Program-made: the position numbers and the translations under genes
Shown here: piece by piece, positions 34,747 to 47,200 of the stretch
How the letters are laid out: each line of letters begins with the position of its first letter
Numbering within the stretch: the stretch's first letter is position 1
Origin: Nereocystis luetkeana
Lineage: Eukaryota > Sar > Phaeophyceae > Laminariales > Laminariaceae
Direction: 5' to 3'
Length of the DNA: 64,000 nucleotides
Assembly: GCA_031213475.1 (NCBI GenBank)
Contig: JARUPZ010000026.1
Span: forward strand, 2,774,095-2,838,094
Notes under the pieces: generated by a model
Databases searched by the model: none
What the model saw: only the letters and a program-made list of their open reading frames with translations
Told to the model about the DNA's origin: nothing

Positions 34747-35353
34747 TTAATAGTAGGAGGAGGAGTAGTAGTAGGAGTAGTAGTAGTAGCAGTAGTAATA
34801 ACAGTAGTAATAGTAGCAGTATATTTGAGGGAGATGCGGTGTTAGGTGTCCATGGTGGGTTCGAGTATCGCCCCCCGATACCTAAAGAAGCACAACATTT
34901 CTAACGTCCACCATGCAGAAAGAGATGTGAGTTTTTTGTTACCAACCATTGGAGTTCACTGTTTGATACCAGTACTTGATAGTCATGGGCTCTACCGACG
35001 TAAGGGCTCCACCGACGTGAAGGGTTTCATCCTGGAAGGCATGGAGGATGGAATTAGGGGGTCACGCTCGAGTACCTCGTCCTTGATGTGCACACCTGCG
35101 CGCGCAGAGCAGAAGAGACGCGCGAGCACACGGCACGACACTGCCCGCTACCGATTGATGGGCCTAGACTACTGTGGGTCTACTGTTGTGGTTTCTAGTG
35201 TTTTGCGTCCACCGTCGGTTCTGGTCACTCACTATCGCATCCCATACAACACAAAAAAAAAAAAAAAAAAACAGGTAAAACTTCCAATGAATGATCCACC
35301 CGGGAACAAAAAACGAACCAAAAAAAACTTGAAAACTTGAAAAAAACAAACAG

Positions 35354-35668
35354 GTGCCAGTGGCGCGGCTTGACGGCATCGGACACGGCAGCGGCTGGTC
35401 CTCGGCCTCCAACGCCGAACTCCCGGGAGACGCGGACACTGTGGCCCCTCCCCACGCCGTCGCGGAGTGTGCACCTTGTCCGTCATGCCCCGTCTGTCCC
35501 GCGGTGCCCGCGGCGGCGGCGGCGGCGGCTGCGCCGGGATTGAGCGCGGCGGAGTCGGGTGTCACCTGCGCTGACTTTGACATGGGAGAGTGCCGACGTC
35601 AGAGCTTGGAGCAGACGACGCCTCATATTATCGAGTGCTCGGAAGCGGGAGAGGGGGGTTCTCAGGAG
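35354..35668 (+). CDS. Candidate exon upstream of APS kinase
   Basis: A 315-nt frame (105 codons) bounded by AACAG and AG|GTGGGG; it enters and leaves in phase 0, matching the phase-0 start of the APS kinase exon at 36,333. It encodes a low-complexity stretch with several cysteines (CAPCPSCPVCPAV), an alanine run, and then ESGVTCADFDMGECRRQSLE. It resembles a luminal stem or a linker, and I know no family for it. Joined to 33,315-33,538 it would give a membrane-anchored N terminus, but that junction is out of phase. I infer, without proof, that it belongs to the sulfate-activation gene. Confidence 0.45.
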
Positions 35669-35724
35669 GTGGGGATGCTTTTTTTTGCGGGGGGGGGGGG
35701 GGGGGTGGGGGGGGGGGCTAGCCG

Positions 35725-35900
35725 CTGTCGTACATGGCCGTGGTCGTATCATCATAGATCCTCGCCTCCTTACAATGCCGGGGCGAGGCACGTCGGGTTT
35801 CCGCCAACCATGTAGACAAGGCTTTTGCTGCACCGAGCGTGAAGCGCGGTGAGTTGTTCGGCGAATCGCATGATGAGCTGCATCCTAAGAACTGCTTGTG
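35725..35900. repeat. Dispersed repeat family D, copy 1
   Basis: Shares CATGGCCGTNGTCGTAT, ACAATGCCGGGGCG and the distal AAGCGCGGTGAGTTGTTCGGCG and TGAGGCGGA words with 60,172-60,390; shorter copies are at 54,911-54,985 and 57,203-57,300. Each copy adjoins a C or G homopolymer. Confidence 0.7.
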
Positions 35901-36194
35901 AGGCGGAATTCGGCACCCTTGTGTGTACTTTCTCGCGTGTGGATGACAGCGTCGAGTGGTTTGAGGGACACCTTTTTTTTTTCGAGGTTTTTGATAGGTG
36001 GTGGGGTAGGCGCGTTCATGGATAAATGATGTTTGCCAGGCAGATGCAATCGTGGTGTGTGTTTGCGTTCCTACTATAGTATGTTGTCTCGAGGTCTGTG
36101 CGCCCTTGCATCTATGTATTTTGTCTGCTTGGACCCGGTTCTCCGTTAGCCTTGCCCGGCTCTTCCTCTACCATGCCGAACCTTGCCCTTTCCT

Positions 36195-36222
36195 ACCCTA
36201 CCCTACCCTACCCTACCCTGTA
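36195..36222 (+). repeat. (CCCTA)n repeat
   Basis: Five CCCTA units in an intron just upstream of the APS kinase exon. Similar to, but not, the telomere unit CCCTAA. Confidence 0.85.
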
Positions 36223-36332
36223 TCCTACCCAACCCCAACTATCCCTTGCACTCTAGCCGACTCTACGGACACAACCCAGCCCTAAAATTATATCCCACCC
36301 CCATCCAATTTCATGTTTTTCGTGTTTGTCAG

Positions 36333-38585
36333 GCGTGCCACCTCCCCCGTCCCCAGCGGTACGCGGCAGTGGGACAGAAGGGGGCGACCCTGTGGATGAC
36401 TGGGCTAAGCGGCAGCGGCAAGAGCACGATCGCTAAGGCCCTCGAGGAGGAGCTGGTGCTGCGGGGCGGCAAGCACGTGTACCGCCTCGACGGGGACAAC
36501 ATAAGGACGGGTCTTAACCGCGACCTCGGTGAGTTGGTACAGGGGTCCACGGAGGGAGGGGGGGAGGGGGGGACGACACTCCACCACCTCATTACCCATT
36601 TTCGAGACTCAGACAGGGGGGGTATACTAGAACCAAGTAAAATACAAATCTGAAAAAAAAAACATTTCGTGCATAAATCCCAACGCAGTGTTACGTTTTG
36701 TTTGTAGCACTGAAAACGGAGTGTAGGTCGTTTTTTCTCTTTGACAAGCACACATTGGTAGGTACAGAAGGTTGGTTGGTTGGAAATACAAATCTGAAAA
36801 AATAGCTATTTTCGTATTTTCGTACCAGGTACGTTTTTTCATTTTGACCCTGGGAAGGAGTGTAGGTCGTGTTCCTCTTTTTGACAAGCACCTGTTGGTA
36901 GGCACTGTAGGTTGGTTGGTTGATGGGTAGTTCTTGTTGGTTGGCAGGTTGGTTCTCCTTTTTTTTCCCCGCCTGAGTTTGGTTGGTTGTTTTTTTCGTT
37001 GTGGTTGGCTGTTTTTTTTGTGGGTTGTTCTGTCGGGGGGGGGGGGTTATTTAGTTTAATTTTTGCTTGGGATGGACGGGACAATCGTACGAAAGCTTAA
37101 TAATCTCACTACACTTCCCCAAGGAAGTCGCATGATGGTACAGTAGGTTGGTTGGCTGGCGGGCACTATATTTTGTGTCCGAAGTACTATGGTTGATTGA
37201 TAAGGTACAGGGGAACATTCAGTGATTTTCGAAACCAAATTTGGCGTACGAGCGTGGGGGGATACCTGTAGTTTTGCCCTGTTGTGGGTTGTGGTTGCTA
37301 TGGTATGCCCCCCCGTAAAGAGAAAGGAGTTGTGTGCACAACAGGATGCTACTGTCTATGCTCGTACTGCGTTACGCTCAAGCGGTCTCAGTCTTTCGTG
37401 GTCGCAATAACTGGATTACATTTATTGCTGGCGAAACTGCGTTTTTTATGTATGTGGTGGGTGGCTTTCCTGTTGGCTTGCCTTTGCTTTCGTCACGGCG
37501 GAAGCAAACCATGGGAAACGAAAGAAGACCGACCCGAACAGAACCGAACCGGACTTGACCAAACTAAGTCAAGCCAAACCAAACCGAACCAACCCGTTCC
37601 ATACCATACACCATTTACCATACCATAACATACCATGTACCAGGTTCCCATACGATACCAAACCATTCCATACGCTACCACACGATACTTATATCGCCTC
37701 CAACCTAACTCTGACTGGCGGCCACTCACCCCTCCCTCCTCGCCCCCCCCCCGCCTCCCCTTCTCGATGGTTTCGTTCATATCTGGAAGGCTTTTCGCCG
37801 GCCGACCGCGGAGAGTCTGTCCGCCGCGTCGGAGAAACTTCCTGCCTCTTCTCCGACTCCGGAACGATCACGATCGTGTCTCTCGTCTCACCGTACCGGT
37901 GAGCTATTGAGAAAACGCGGCTCTTTTAGGAAACCCTCCGAGCCTCTCTACCCCCGCACCTTTTTCTCACCCGGGCGGGGTATCTCCTCCGCACCTGCCC
38001 CTCTCGGGGGTCAGGTGGGGTCAACGTACCCCAGCGGTAGGGGTAACAGCAGTTTATTCTGATGTTACAACGGGAGCTATGGATTAAATCGACGCACACG
38101 GCACGAAATTTGAACGTGGCAGTGTGGTGAGTTTAACCCCTCTAGCGCCGCAGTCCCGTTTTGGGGATAAACCACTCAAATTATAAGTTATTTGTCCCCA
38201 AAACGGGACTGCGGTGCTAAAAGGGTTGAAGCTTTGTTTTTGCCATTCCGTTGGAGGATGAATGATGAAAAAAATAAAGATAAAAAATCCAGGCATTGGA
38301 CAGGTCATCTGTTGTCCACAGCTCGTGATCTGCTGTCCGTAGATCTTTCGCGATAGATGTTTTTTGTCGTATGTGAGTGCTGCACCGCTCTGGGTCGGAA
38401 TGTGAGGGCTGGCGAGACGTTACTATTCCGGGGAACCATAGTTAATAGGACCTATGGTATACCCCAAAAACCTACCAGGTATATATTTACCTATTTTTAC
38501 TAACATTTGGGCCTACCAGGTATTTACTATGGTCCCCCGTAATAATAGTACTATTAATAAAATGTCCTTGTCTTCACACCCTGGG

Positions 38586-38643
<58 letters not shown>

Positions 38644-39813
38644 AACCGTGTTAGTACTGCAGTCCCGTTTTGGGGGCATACCAGTCAAATTGTAAGTAAT
38701 TTGGCCCCAAAACGGGACTGCAGTACTACAAGGGTTGATACCTTAAGGTCCTCGCATTTCCATTCGGCGTGGTACGATCTGTACTGCTGCACAGATCCTG
38801 TACAGTACCTGGTAACTCGTGATGGGAGGATAGATAGATGATGAATGATTTAGGTCGTGATCTAGCGAACGTGTGCGAACGCTCCCCTTTCTTTATCTCT
38901 GGCCGGAGAGGGCCCGAGTGATGGAGAGTGAGTGTCATCGCTTCACTTCTTGTTTTTTACGTTGCATTTTTAGTACCATGTTTTTCTTTAATACATATTT
39001 TTGTGTTTCGTTGTTGTAGTGTTGTAGCTGTAGTTTGGATCCGTGTTCTCTGGTGTTTTTTGCGACATGTTTCATTGTGTTTTGTTTGTGTGCCGGTGAA
39101 ACTCTCAAACGTAACCCTTTTTCTCTCTTGTTGTCGTGTTTGTCACGTTTTTTTTTTTTTTTTCATTGGGTTGTTCCGTGTTTCTTGTGTTGTATTTTCT
39201 TCGTGACGACGCTCATGTCACGTAAAAGCCCAAACTGAATCAGCTCGTTCTGAGTCCCCAAGTTACCCGTACTCACGCTCGTGCTATTTGGTCACCGATG
39301 TTTCGCTTTTCAACAGCGAGGCAAGGGATGAAGCACGGAAACGCCACGAGGATCAGGGCATCCCTTTCTTTGAGGTCAGTTTCTAAAAATGTATATCAAT
39401 GTCCGTAAATTTAAGAGTTTTTTACACACTAATACCAGGTATATAGTAAACAAAACGTTGCTTATATTGTTGTCTTCCGTTGTGCGACTCTGGGCTTGGT
39501 GAGGGTTGTCCATTTTTTTTTTTTTGGGGGGGGGGGGGGAGTCCTAATGCGACTCTGGGCTTGGCGAGGGTTGTCCATGTTTTGTTTTTTTTTCGGGGGG
39601 GGGGGAGTCCTAAGATGTGGGGGTGTGTGTCCATGACTTGGACGTGTTTACAGTAGGTGTGGGTTTGTGTGCGTTCAAGGGTCTATGAGTGTGTGCCGTT
39701 TGGTTGTGTGCGTGCCCGCTATTTGTGGTGTGGTTTTTCGGTGATTTGTGTGTGTGTGTCGAGGGCACGAAACGCTTGTTTCTGTTTCGTGTGTGCCCTC
39801 TCCTCTCCCCATA

Positions 39814-39845
<32 letters not shown>

Positions 39846-41283
39846 TCTCCCTCGCTTTTTGCTAGCCGCCCACTCGTTGGAAATGTCTACTGTAGTTGCT
39901 TGATATCAATATACCTCCCCCGCCCCCCCCCTCCCCCTCCCCTCCGATCGTAGACACGTATACGTACCTTGGCGTGGAGATCTCCCAACACTGCTCTTGG
40001 GATACACCCATAGCGAAACCAATGTCACTGGGTGAAGGACGCGTAGGCTAGATGGATGCGATCCTACTAGCAGACTCGCACCTTAGCACCAGGACCAAGA
40101 ATGTATCCTGACTGGTGTGATAGCGCCAGGGCTAGAATGTGCAGGAGAAGCATGGGGAAGGGATCGCGGAGTTCGTAAAACAGTTGGAAACCGTACAGAT
40201 GACAACAGCTCAACAAGTGGTAAGATGCTCATAGTTGCTACAAGTAATAAAGAGGTATGGCAGTCGCCGGGAGGAGGAGGAGGAGGAGGAGGAGGAGGAG
40301 GAGCCATCCCACGGTAGGGGTGCACCAGAAGTTCCTAAGCCCCTCACGTTAGGAGCTCAATATCTCACCCGATACAATACTTGGAAACAAAATTCGTTCG
40401 TGCCACCCGACCGGCACTCCTACGGTATGCGCTAGTCCTGAAACGAATATAGGAGTAAAATTTTCATCCTCACTGGTAGTTCCTCACGTGAGGAACGCCA
40501 TTGGTCGGAAACCTTCGGCCCACAAAGTGCAACCCCTACCGTGGGGTGCCTCGGAGACAGATGGACAGATGTGCCCGTGTGGCAAAGCGATAGAGAGTAG
40601 AACTCACACGGTAGGAGAATGGGAAATGCACAAGGAGGAACGGGATGTGCTAGAAGAGAAGAGATGAGGGAAATAAGAGTAATGTGATATGGAGGCGTTT
40701 GTTACACTAGAAGAGCAGCGAAAAAACGATCGCTATCCTTTGGAGATAGACGGTGGCCACAGGCGGCGAAACAGGAAGGGGATACGACTAGCAAGGAGTT
40801 TCTATGTAATGTATGGAAACAACGTATTGAGCGCCCAGATGTTGGAGGTGTCTCTATTCGGAGTAGGAACGGTGCTCCGTCTCGAAAAGGATGCGTGGTC
40901 AATGGTCAAATCACTAAGGCAAGCAACTAATGAGTACGCCCCCCGCCCCCGCCCCCCATGCGCGCGAAACGCCGTTATGTTTTTGCGTGTTCCCTTCACT
41001 ACTCCCCTCCCCCCGACTATGGGCATGCATGATATGGAATACCCCCCTCCCTCGCTCGTGTGGTGGGTTACTAAATCCCCCGCCCCCCCCGTCCCGTTGT
41101 TCTATTCGAAACGCCTGTGTGTGTTGTGTGTGTTTATTCCAAATCAGATTTTCCTAGACGTCCCGCTTCAGGAGGTGCAGCGCCGCGACCCGAAGGGCTT
41201 GTACAAGCAGGTGGAGGAGGGCAAGATTAAGAGCTTCACCGGAGTGTCTGAGGATGCTCCTTACGAGGCCCCTCTCGATGCTG
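36333..41283 (+). CDS. APS kinase domain (exons 1-4)
   Basis: Phosphorylates adenosine 5'-phosphosulfate at the 3'-OH with ATP to give PAPS. Exon 1 shows [18 protein letters not shown] (P-loop GLSGSGKS) and [18 protein letters not shown], the APS-binding region. Exon 2 adds [15 protein letters not shown] and VSPYR. Exon 3 is only 58 nt ([19 protein letters not shown]). Exon 4 gives [19 protein letters not shown] and [15 protein letters not shown], the lid and C-terminal motifs. All expected motifs are present and collinear, with nothing broken. About 166 residues are covered, close to a normal bacterial CysC core. The exon beginning at 36,333 continues upstream in phase 0. Confidence 0.93.
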
Positions 41284-44200
41284 GTGAGACAAAGACGCTA
41301 TGACCCATCTACCGTGGGGTGGGGGGGAGGCCGTGATTTTTTTACTCCGGTGGTGTTGGTGGTGGTGGTGGTGGTAGCGGTGGTGTAGGTTTCTGTGGTT
41401 GTGCTTATGCTGGCTGTGTGTGTTTGGTGCTGGTGCTAGAATAGTGCTGGTGCAGATTTTTCGGAGGTGGCGGTATTGGGATAACCAGGCAGTCGTCAGT
41501 GATGTATCGATTATTTGTGTCTAGTGATTGAATCAATGAATACGTCAGCAATCGTAATGTTTCGCCATGAACACATGCTGTTGCAGGGCTTTCTTTCGCG
41601 ATGATTGAATCAATCAGTAACTAAAAATCACCGAGTACCAACGTCGCACACAAAACACAAGACACACAGAAATACGTGCAAACCTTAAACCTCGTCAGAG
41701 AGAGAGAAGAGAGGAATGACGACAGCAAAAACAGGACAGAGGAAAGTGATAGCACACCACCGACTACCGCCACGCATGCATATCATCACACCATCACCGA
41801 GCACACACCAACGCCAACACCCGTAACCTCATCCGCACGAAACACATAAGTATCTTGGTACCTGATACCCTGGTATGATTTATAGGTACTGATAGCAATG
41901 CACAGTCGGTTTGTGTGTGCTTTGCGTTGTTTTCCTCGTCGTGTGCGTATCTGAAAACTACAAAAAAAAAAAAAGTTGCCTTGCGCGTAAATGCACCTCA
42001 TGTTGTTGCTCACTGTATCTCCCGTCGTGCGCACGCACGCCTCCCAACTTTCCAGAACTCCGCCTGCCCAACATGGAGATGACGGTGAAGCAGTGCGTGG
42101 ATGCCCTGATCCGTCTCCTAGAGAACGGAGGCATTCTTACAGGAGGGCCATCGGACCCTGCCGGACTGCCGATGCCCGATGGGGACGAGATCATCGACCT
42201 GCACGTAGACCCCAGGTTAGCGCGCCTCTCATGCTGGTCTACTGCACCACTTGTGGACAGAAACATCAGGGGGGGGTTAATGTTGAACCTTAGCATCAGT
42301 ACCAAATGATCGTTACACTTCCGTGCAGAGTCTTGCACAATACTGCCGTACAGTATGCGCTGCAGTAGTTTTTTTTCAGTAGAACTGTTTCCGTAGGCTC
42401 TTACAGTAGGCGTTGTTTTGGAGGCTATTGCAATGTGCCTTCTCCTAGAGAATATGAGGCATTTTTTTCATGAGAGCCGTCCGACTTCTCCGCCGAACTG
42501 CCGATGCCCGATGGGGATGAGATCATCGATACACGTAGACACCAGGTTAGCGCTCCTATCGCACGTACTGCTCTACAGTTGGCGCGGCAGTAGGTTTTTC
42601 CAGTAGGATGCTTCAGCGGGTCCGTGCAGTAGGTTACGCGGCAGGCTCGGTTTAGTAGGCTGCGTTCAGTGGGCGATTGAGCTAGGCCCTCTCAGGTATT
42701 GCAGTTTATAAATAATTCAGCACGTCGGTTAATGCCTTTAGAACCGCAGTCCCGTTTTGGGGACAATTCACTTAAATTATGTGTAATTTGCCCCCAAAAC
42801 GGGACTGCGGTCCTAAAAGGGTGAATGCCGTGCCTTGCTTCGGTAGGCTATTGCAGCAGAGACTAGTTCCGGTAGAACATTTCAATGGATGGTGAATCCA
42901 GGGGTGTCACGGCTATGGCCTATAGAGTCATTCGGTGGACTCTCCAGCAGGTTAGATCAGGGGGCTTTTCCATCGGACTTTTCAATTGGTGGTATTCATA
43001 CCGGCAGACGCTCGTGCTCTTGTGTATAGCAGTCCCGACCAAAACGTATCGACACTTTGGGCTTGTCTTTGTTCGTTCCAAAAACGGCATTTTTATTTCG
43101 TCCAGACTGCATACATGTAAGCGTCGTCTGGGTGTGTGGTTGGTCTCTCTTGTGGTGCCTTGTACCACTCTTTCGCTAATTGTAAGTATTGTTTTTGTTA
43201 AATGTTGAAATACAAACGGTTCTTATACTTAGGGACGTCGGGGTATATTTTTGGTAATGGTATGACGTCTATTGATCGTGCTTTTATCATATTTTTCGTT
43301 CTTTGTTTTTTGTTTCCCCTTGTTTTGTTTCTTCAGCCAAAAGGAGCAACTAGCGGCGTTAGCGGAAACGTACCCCAAGGTCCTGATCACCGACATCGAC
43401 CTCAACTGGCTGCAGGTACGGTACGGGATGGTATGGTGTGGGGTGGGATGGGATGGGATGGTGTGGTATGGTGTGGTGTGGTTTGGCATAGCATGGTATG
43501 ATATGGTATGGTATGGTATGGTGTGGTGTGGTGTGGTGTGGCATGGTATGGCATGGCATGACATGACATGGTGAGGCATGGCATGGCATGGCATGGCATG
43601 GTATGGTATAGTGTGGTATTATATGGCATGGTGTGGTATGGTATGATGTCTTGCCTTGTGACACGGTGATGAGGTTGATGGTAACCGACGACCGACCCAA
43701 CTCGCAGGTGATCGGCGAGGGATGGGCTTCACCCATGAAGGGCTTCATGCGTGAGGGCGCCCTTCTCCAGACGATTCACTTCGCGTCTCTTCTTGTCGAC
43801 CCAGCAAACACCACCGGTAAGTGGGCGAGAGACAGAGCCTGCTGGCGTGTAGAAAATGGTACCCGGTATGATCATTTCCTATTTTTGTACGTACGTACGA
43901 TACGCAAAAACGTTTTTTTTCGTGTACGTATATATTCTGAAACGTCAAAGTTGATGATAAGGTGGAGCCTGGCCGAAGAAAAATACGTGTTTTTGTTTTC
44001 CTCTCCCTGCACCCACGTACGTTTCGAGGACCGAAACTGCTGGGAATCGGTGTGGCCTTAAAAAACAACCTGAGCAAAAATGGTTAATATGGTATAGTAA
44101 GTGATATCACGTACCTGGTATTGTACAAGGTGTACGATACCGGTCTGACCGAAAGTGTAGGGACCCTTTATATGTAGATGTGCAAGACCAAGCGGTCCTT

Positions 44201-47200
44201 ATAGGAGTATATATATACCACTCTGTGAGCAAATCTAAGGCCGGCCTGGGCGTTTACGTTGATGGCAAAGCGGTTTTTCTTGTATGTACGTGCGGACATT
44301 TGATTTTGCAAGGACACATTGGTACCATAGAGCTCGTGCGGCCTACTCAAGGATGCAAGGGGACGGTGAGAGCGCATAGCTGGCCGGGACGCCCCCCCCC
44401 CCCCCTGCAAAACGTGGGGGTAAAAAGTAATCCTTGTGGAGACGTTACACAATGTCTATAGCTAAACCCCACAATGCATCGACCTCCTCTCAATCGGTAT
44501 GCACGCCTGATGGTGTGCTACATCTGCATTGTTACGTTGTTCAACTTCAACACAATACACTTTGTTTAACGTCAACAACACAATGTACATTGTTCAACAT
44601 CAACACCAGGAGATAGCGTCGAGAACAGTGGTTGATAGCTTAAGTGTTTTCTCAACCATCTACGCCCGTGCCGTGCGAGTCCTCGCCTTGCACGGCAAAA
44701 CTCGGACACCAGCTCGTATCACCCGCCAATCCAGCAGAGTGGCGGCTTGCTGTCGTCGTCATTTTTTTGGTGTCGTCAGTCTCCCCCTCTCTCCGAATAT
44801 GTCCCGAGCGGGTCAATGAATGGGAAATGGCCGTCTGCCACGAGGGGTAAAAGTGACTTGAGTCTCCTGCCCTGACACGTTTTTGCGCCTCTGGTCGCCG
44901 CGTCGTGCCGGTTGTTGTGTTGACCTCGACAGGACACTACAGCTTTAACGAGATGGACACGGCGTTCGACGCCCTACCGACCAACCGACCCCCCAACCGC
45001 GTTAGCATGTCCGTCCCCATCGTCCTCCCCTGCACGGGTTTCACCAAGGAGGCGTTGGAGTCTAGCGGGAAGAGATCGGCTGCTCTCGTCACCAAGGCAG
45101 GATAATCGACGTGTTGTGGTGTTGATTGGTGTTTCGCGATCCCGGACAGATGAGATGGATCAGATAGATCACGACCTGCTGTGTTGAGATCGTCTTCTGC
45201 AGTTCCTCGCCTAATTCCGCTGTGAGGAGGCTGTGAAGGGTCGGAGTCGCACAGGTCAATTGAACCCAGGAAACATGCGCGCTAGATCATGTGGATTTTT
45301 CCGGGTCTCGCCCGCATCGTGAGCTAAAAATCACAAAATGATGCGGGAATATTGTTGTGTCTTGCCTTGAAGTACCGTATGACACTATCACACTTGGGTG
45401 ATAAGATAGCACACCCCCTCGGACGAATGTCAGACCCGTTTTCCTCCAAAACATGGACGGGGGGGGGGGGACACAAACGGAAAATGGTGGCTTCGGAAAT
45501 ATTTCGCTGAGAAGGTTGGACAGATGCATCGGTCGTCGTATTCAGTACGCCCTCCCTGTTGTCGAGAGAACCCAGCTTCGAAAATCGTCCGAGGGGGTGT
45601 GTTATCCTATCACCCTAGTGTGATACGGAGCCTAAATCATGGAACTGGGAGAATTGATGAATTTTGTCCGAGGTGTGAGCACACATGTACCAGGCCCCTG
45701 GTATTTTGTAATGCGATAAAGTAGATGGCATCCCCCCCCCCCCCCCCTGTTTTCATCCCTAGCTGTGCTTGTTGCTGCTCGTACAACGGTATTGATGAGA
45801 TGCATTTTTTGCTAGTGGACATAACACTGGGTGTGCTGATGTCGTTGCGTAGAGGCAACAGTCTAGTGTAGAAGATAGCCCACGCGGCAAGTCTGTTCAT
45901 TGCTCGTTTCGTTCTTCGTCTCTGGTGTCGAGTCACTCTTATCCTCCCACGAACGAACCCAACACCCCAACAAAGAACCATTCCCCAACACCCCCACACA
46001 AAAATTGTGCCTCGAACAGGACGGGGACACCGTGGGCGTGATCAACGACTTCGAGATCTACGCCAACAGGAAGGAGGAGATCGTCGCCAGAGTATTCGGC
46101 GTTATCGACCCGGGACACCCTTACATCGAGCACATCTACTCGGGCGGCGATTGGCTGATCGGCGGGGAGATCCAGCTGCTCGACCGCATCAGGTGAAAAA
46201 CCGTTTCAGATCTGTACCAAGCACCCCCGGTGTATGCCAGGTGCTGGTTGGAAATTTTACCATGTACCGTGGTATATGGTTTTTGTTGAACAAATAATAA
46301 CATGGAATTCTCGTGGGTTCCAACCTCCAAAACCCGTTTCGTGCGCAGTTACACCGCACCCCCCCTCGGCGAGGCGAGCAACGTTTCGTCTTGACAAAAT
46401 GCCTGCTCTCCCCACCGTGGGGAGTTACCAGGAGGCGTTTTTCGGCCAGCACCGCTTAAGACCGGCCGGGTTTTAGGGCTGCGGTCCCGTTTTGGGGGCA
46501 AACTATAGTGCTCCAGTATAATTTGAGAGGTTTACTACTACGGGAGACCATATTAAATAGGACCTACGGTGCCCACATTAACGTATATATTTCGCTATTT
46601 TTACCAACAAGATTTGGTCCTATTAACAATGGCCCCCCGTAATATAGTGCTGTACCCAGAATATAATTTGAGAGGTTTGATGCCCGAAACGGGACTGAAG
46701 CCCTCAAAGAGTGTACCCACCATCGTCGGAACAGCAGTAACGTTGTATCGACTCTTCCGTACCGAGAACGTAGGCACCAGTTGGGGTATGAATGAAGATC
46801 AAGCATAGCTTATGTTATTCCCAGTATCCGAGTGGTCCAATATGATTCGTGAGAAGGCGTTTTTTTTTTTGGGGGGGGGGGCGGGGGGGGGGAAGGATTA
46901 TTCATGGGGTTTTACACTGCTTTTTTTGCTTTTCTCGATTTTTTTTTTTTTTCGATTGGGGTATATATACTTCATGTAGTTATAGAGCTCCCGCTCAGAA
47001 ACGAGGAGGCCTCATAAAATGGAGGGTGCTATGGGCGTCTACCGTAAGTACGAGCGCAGTCCCGCCACTAGTCCCTCCACCACTAGCCACCGTACCAGCG
47101 CTGTAGTCTCACGCTCGGACATCTACTGAAAACATATAAATGAATGCATCCGCCCCTTGGCACTACTGAATATATATAAATGAATGCATCCGCCCTTGGC

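Noticed and set aside
43229..43748. His/Met/Pro-rich minus-strand frames
   Set aside because: Derived from the GGTAT/GGTGT repeat in an intron of the fusion gene.
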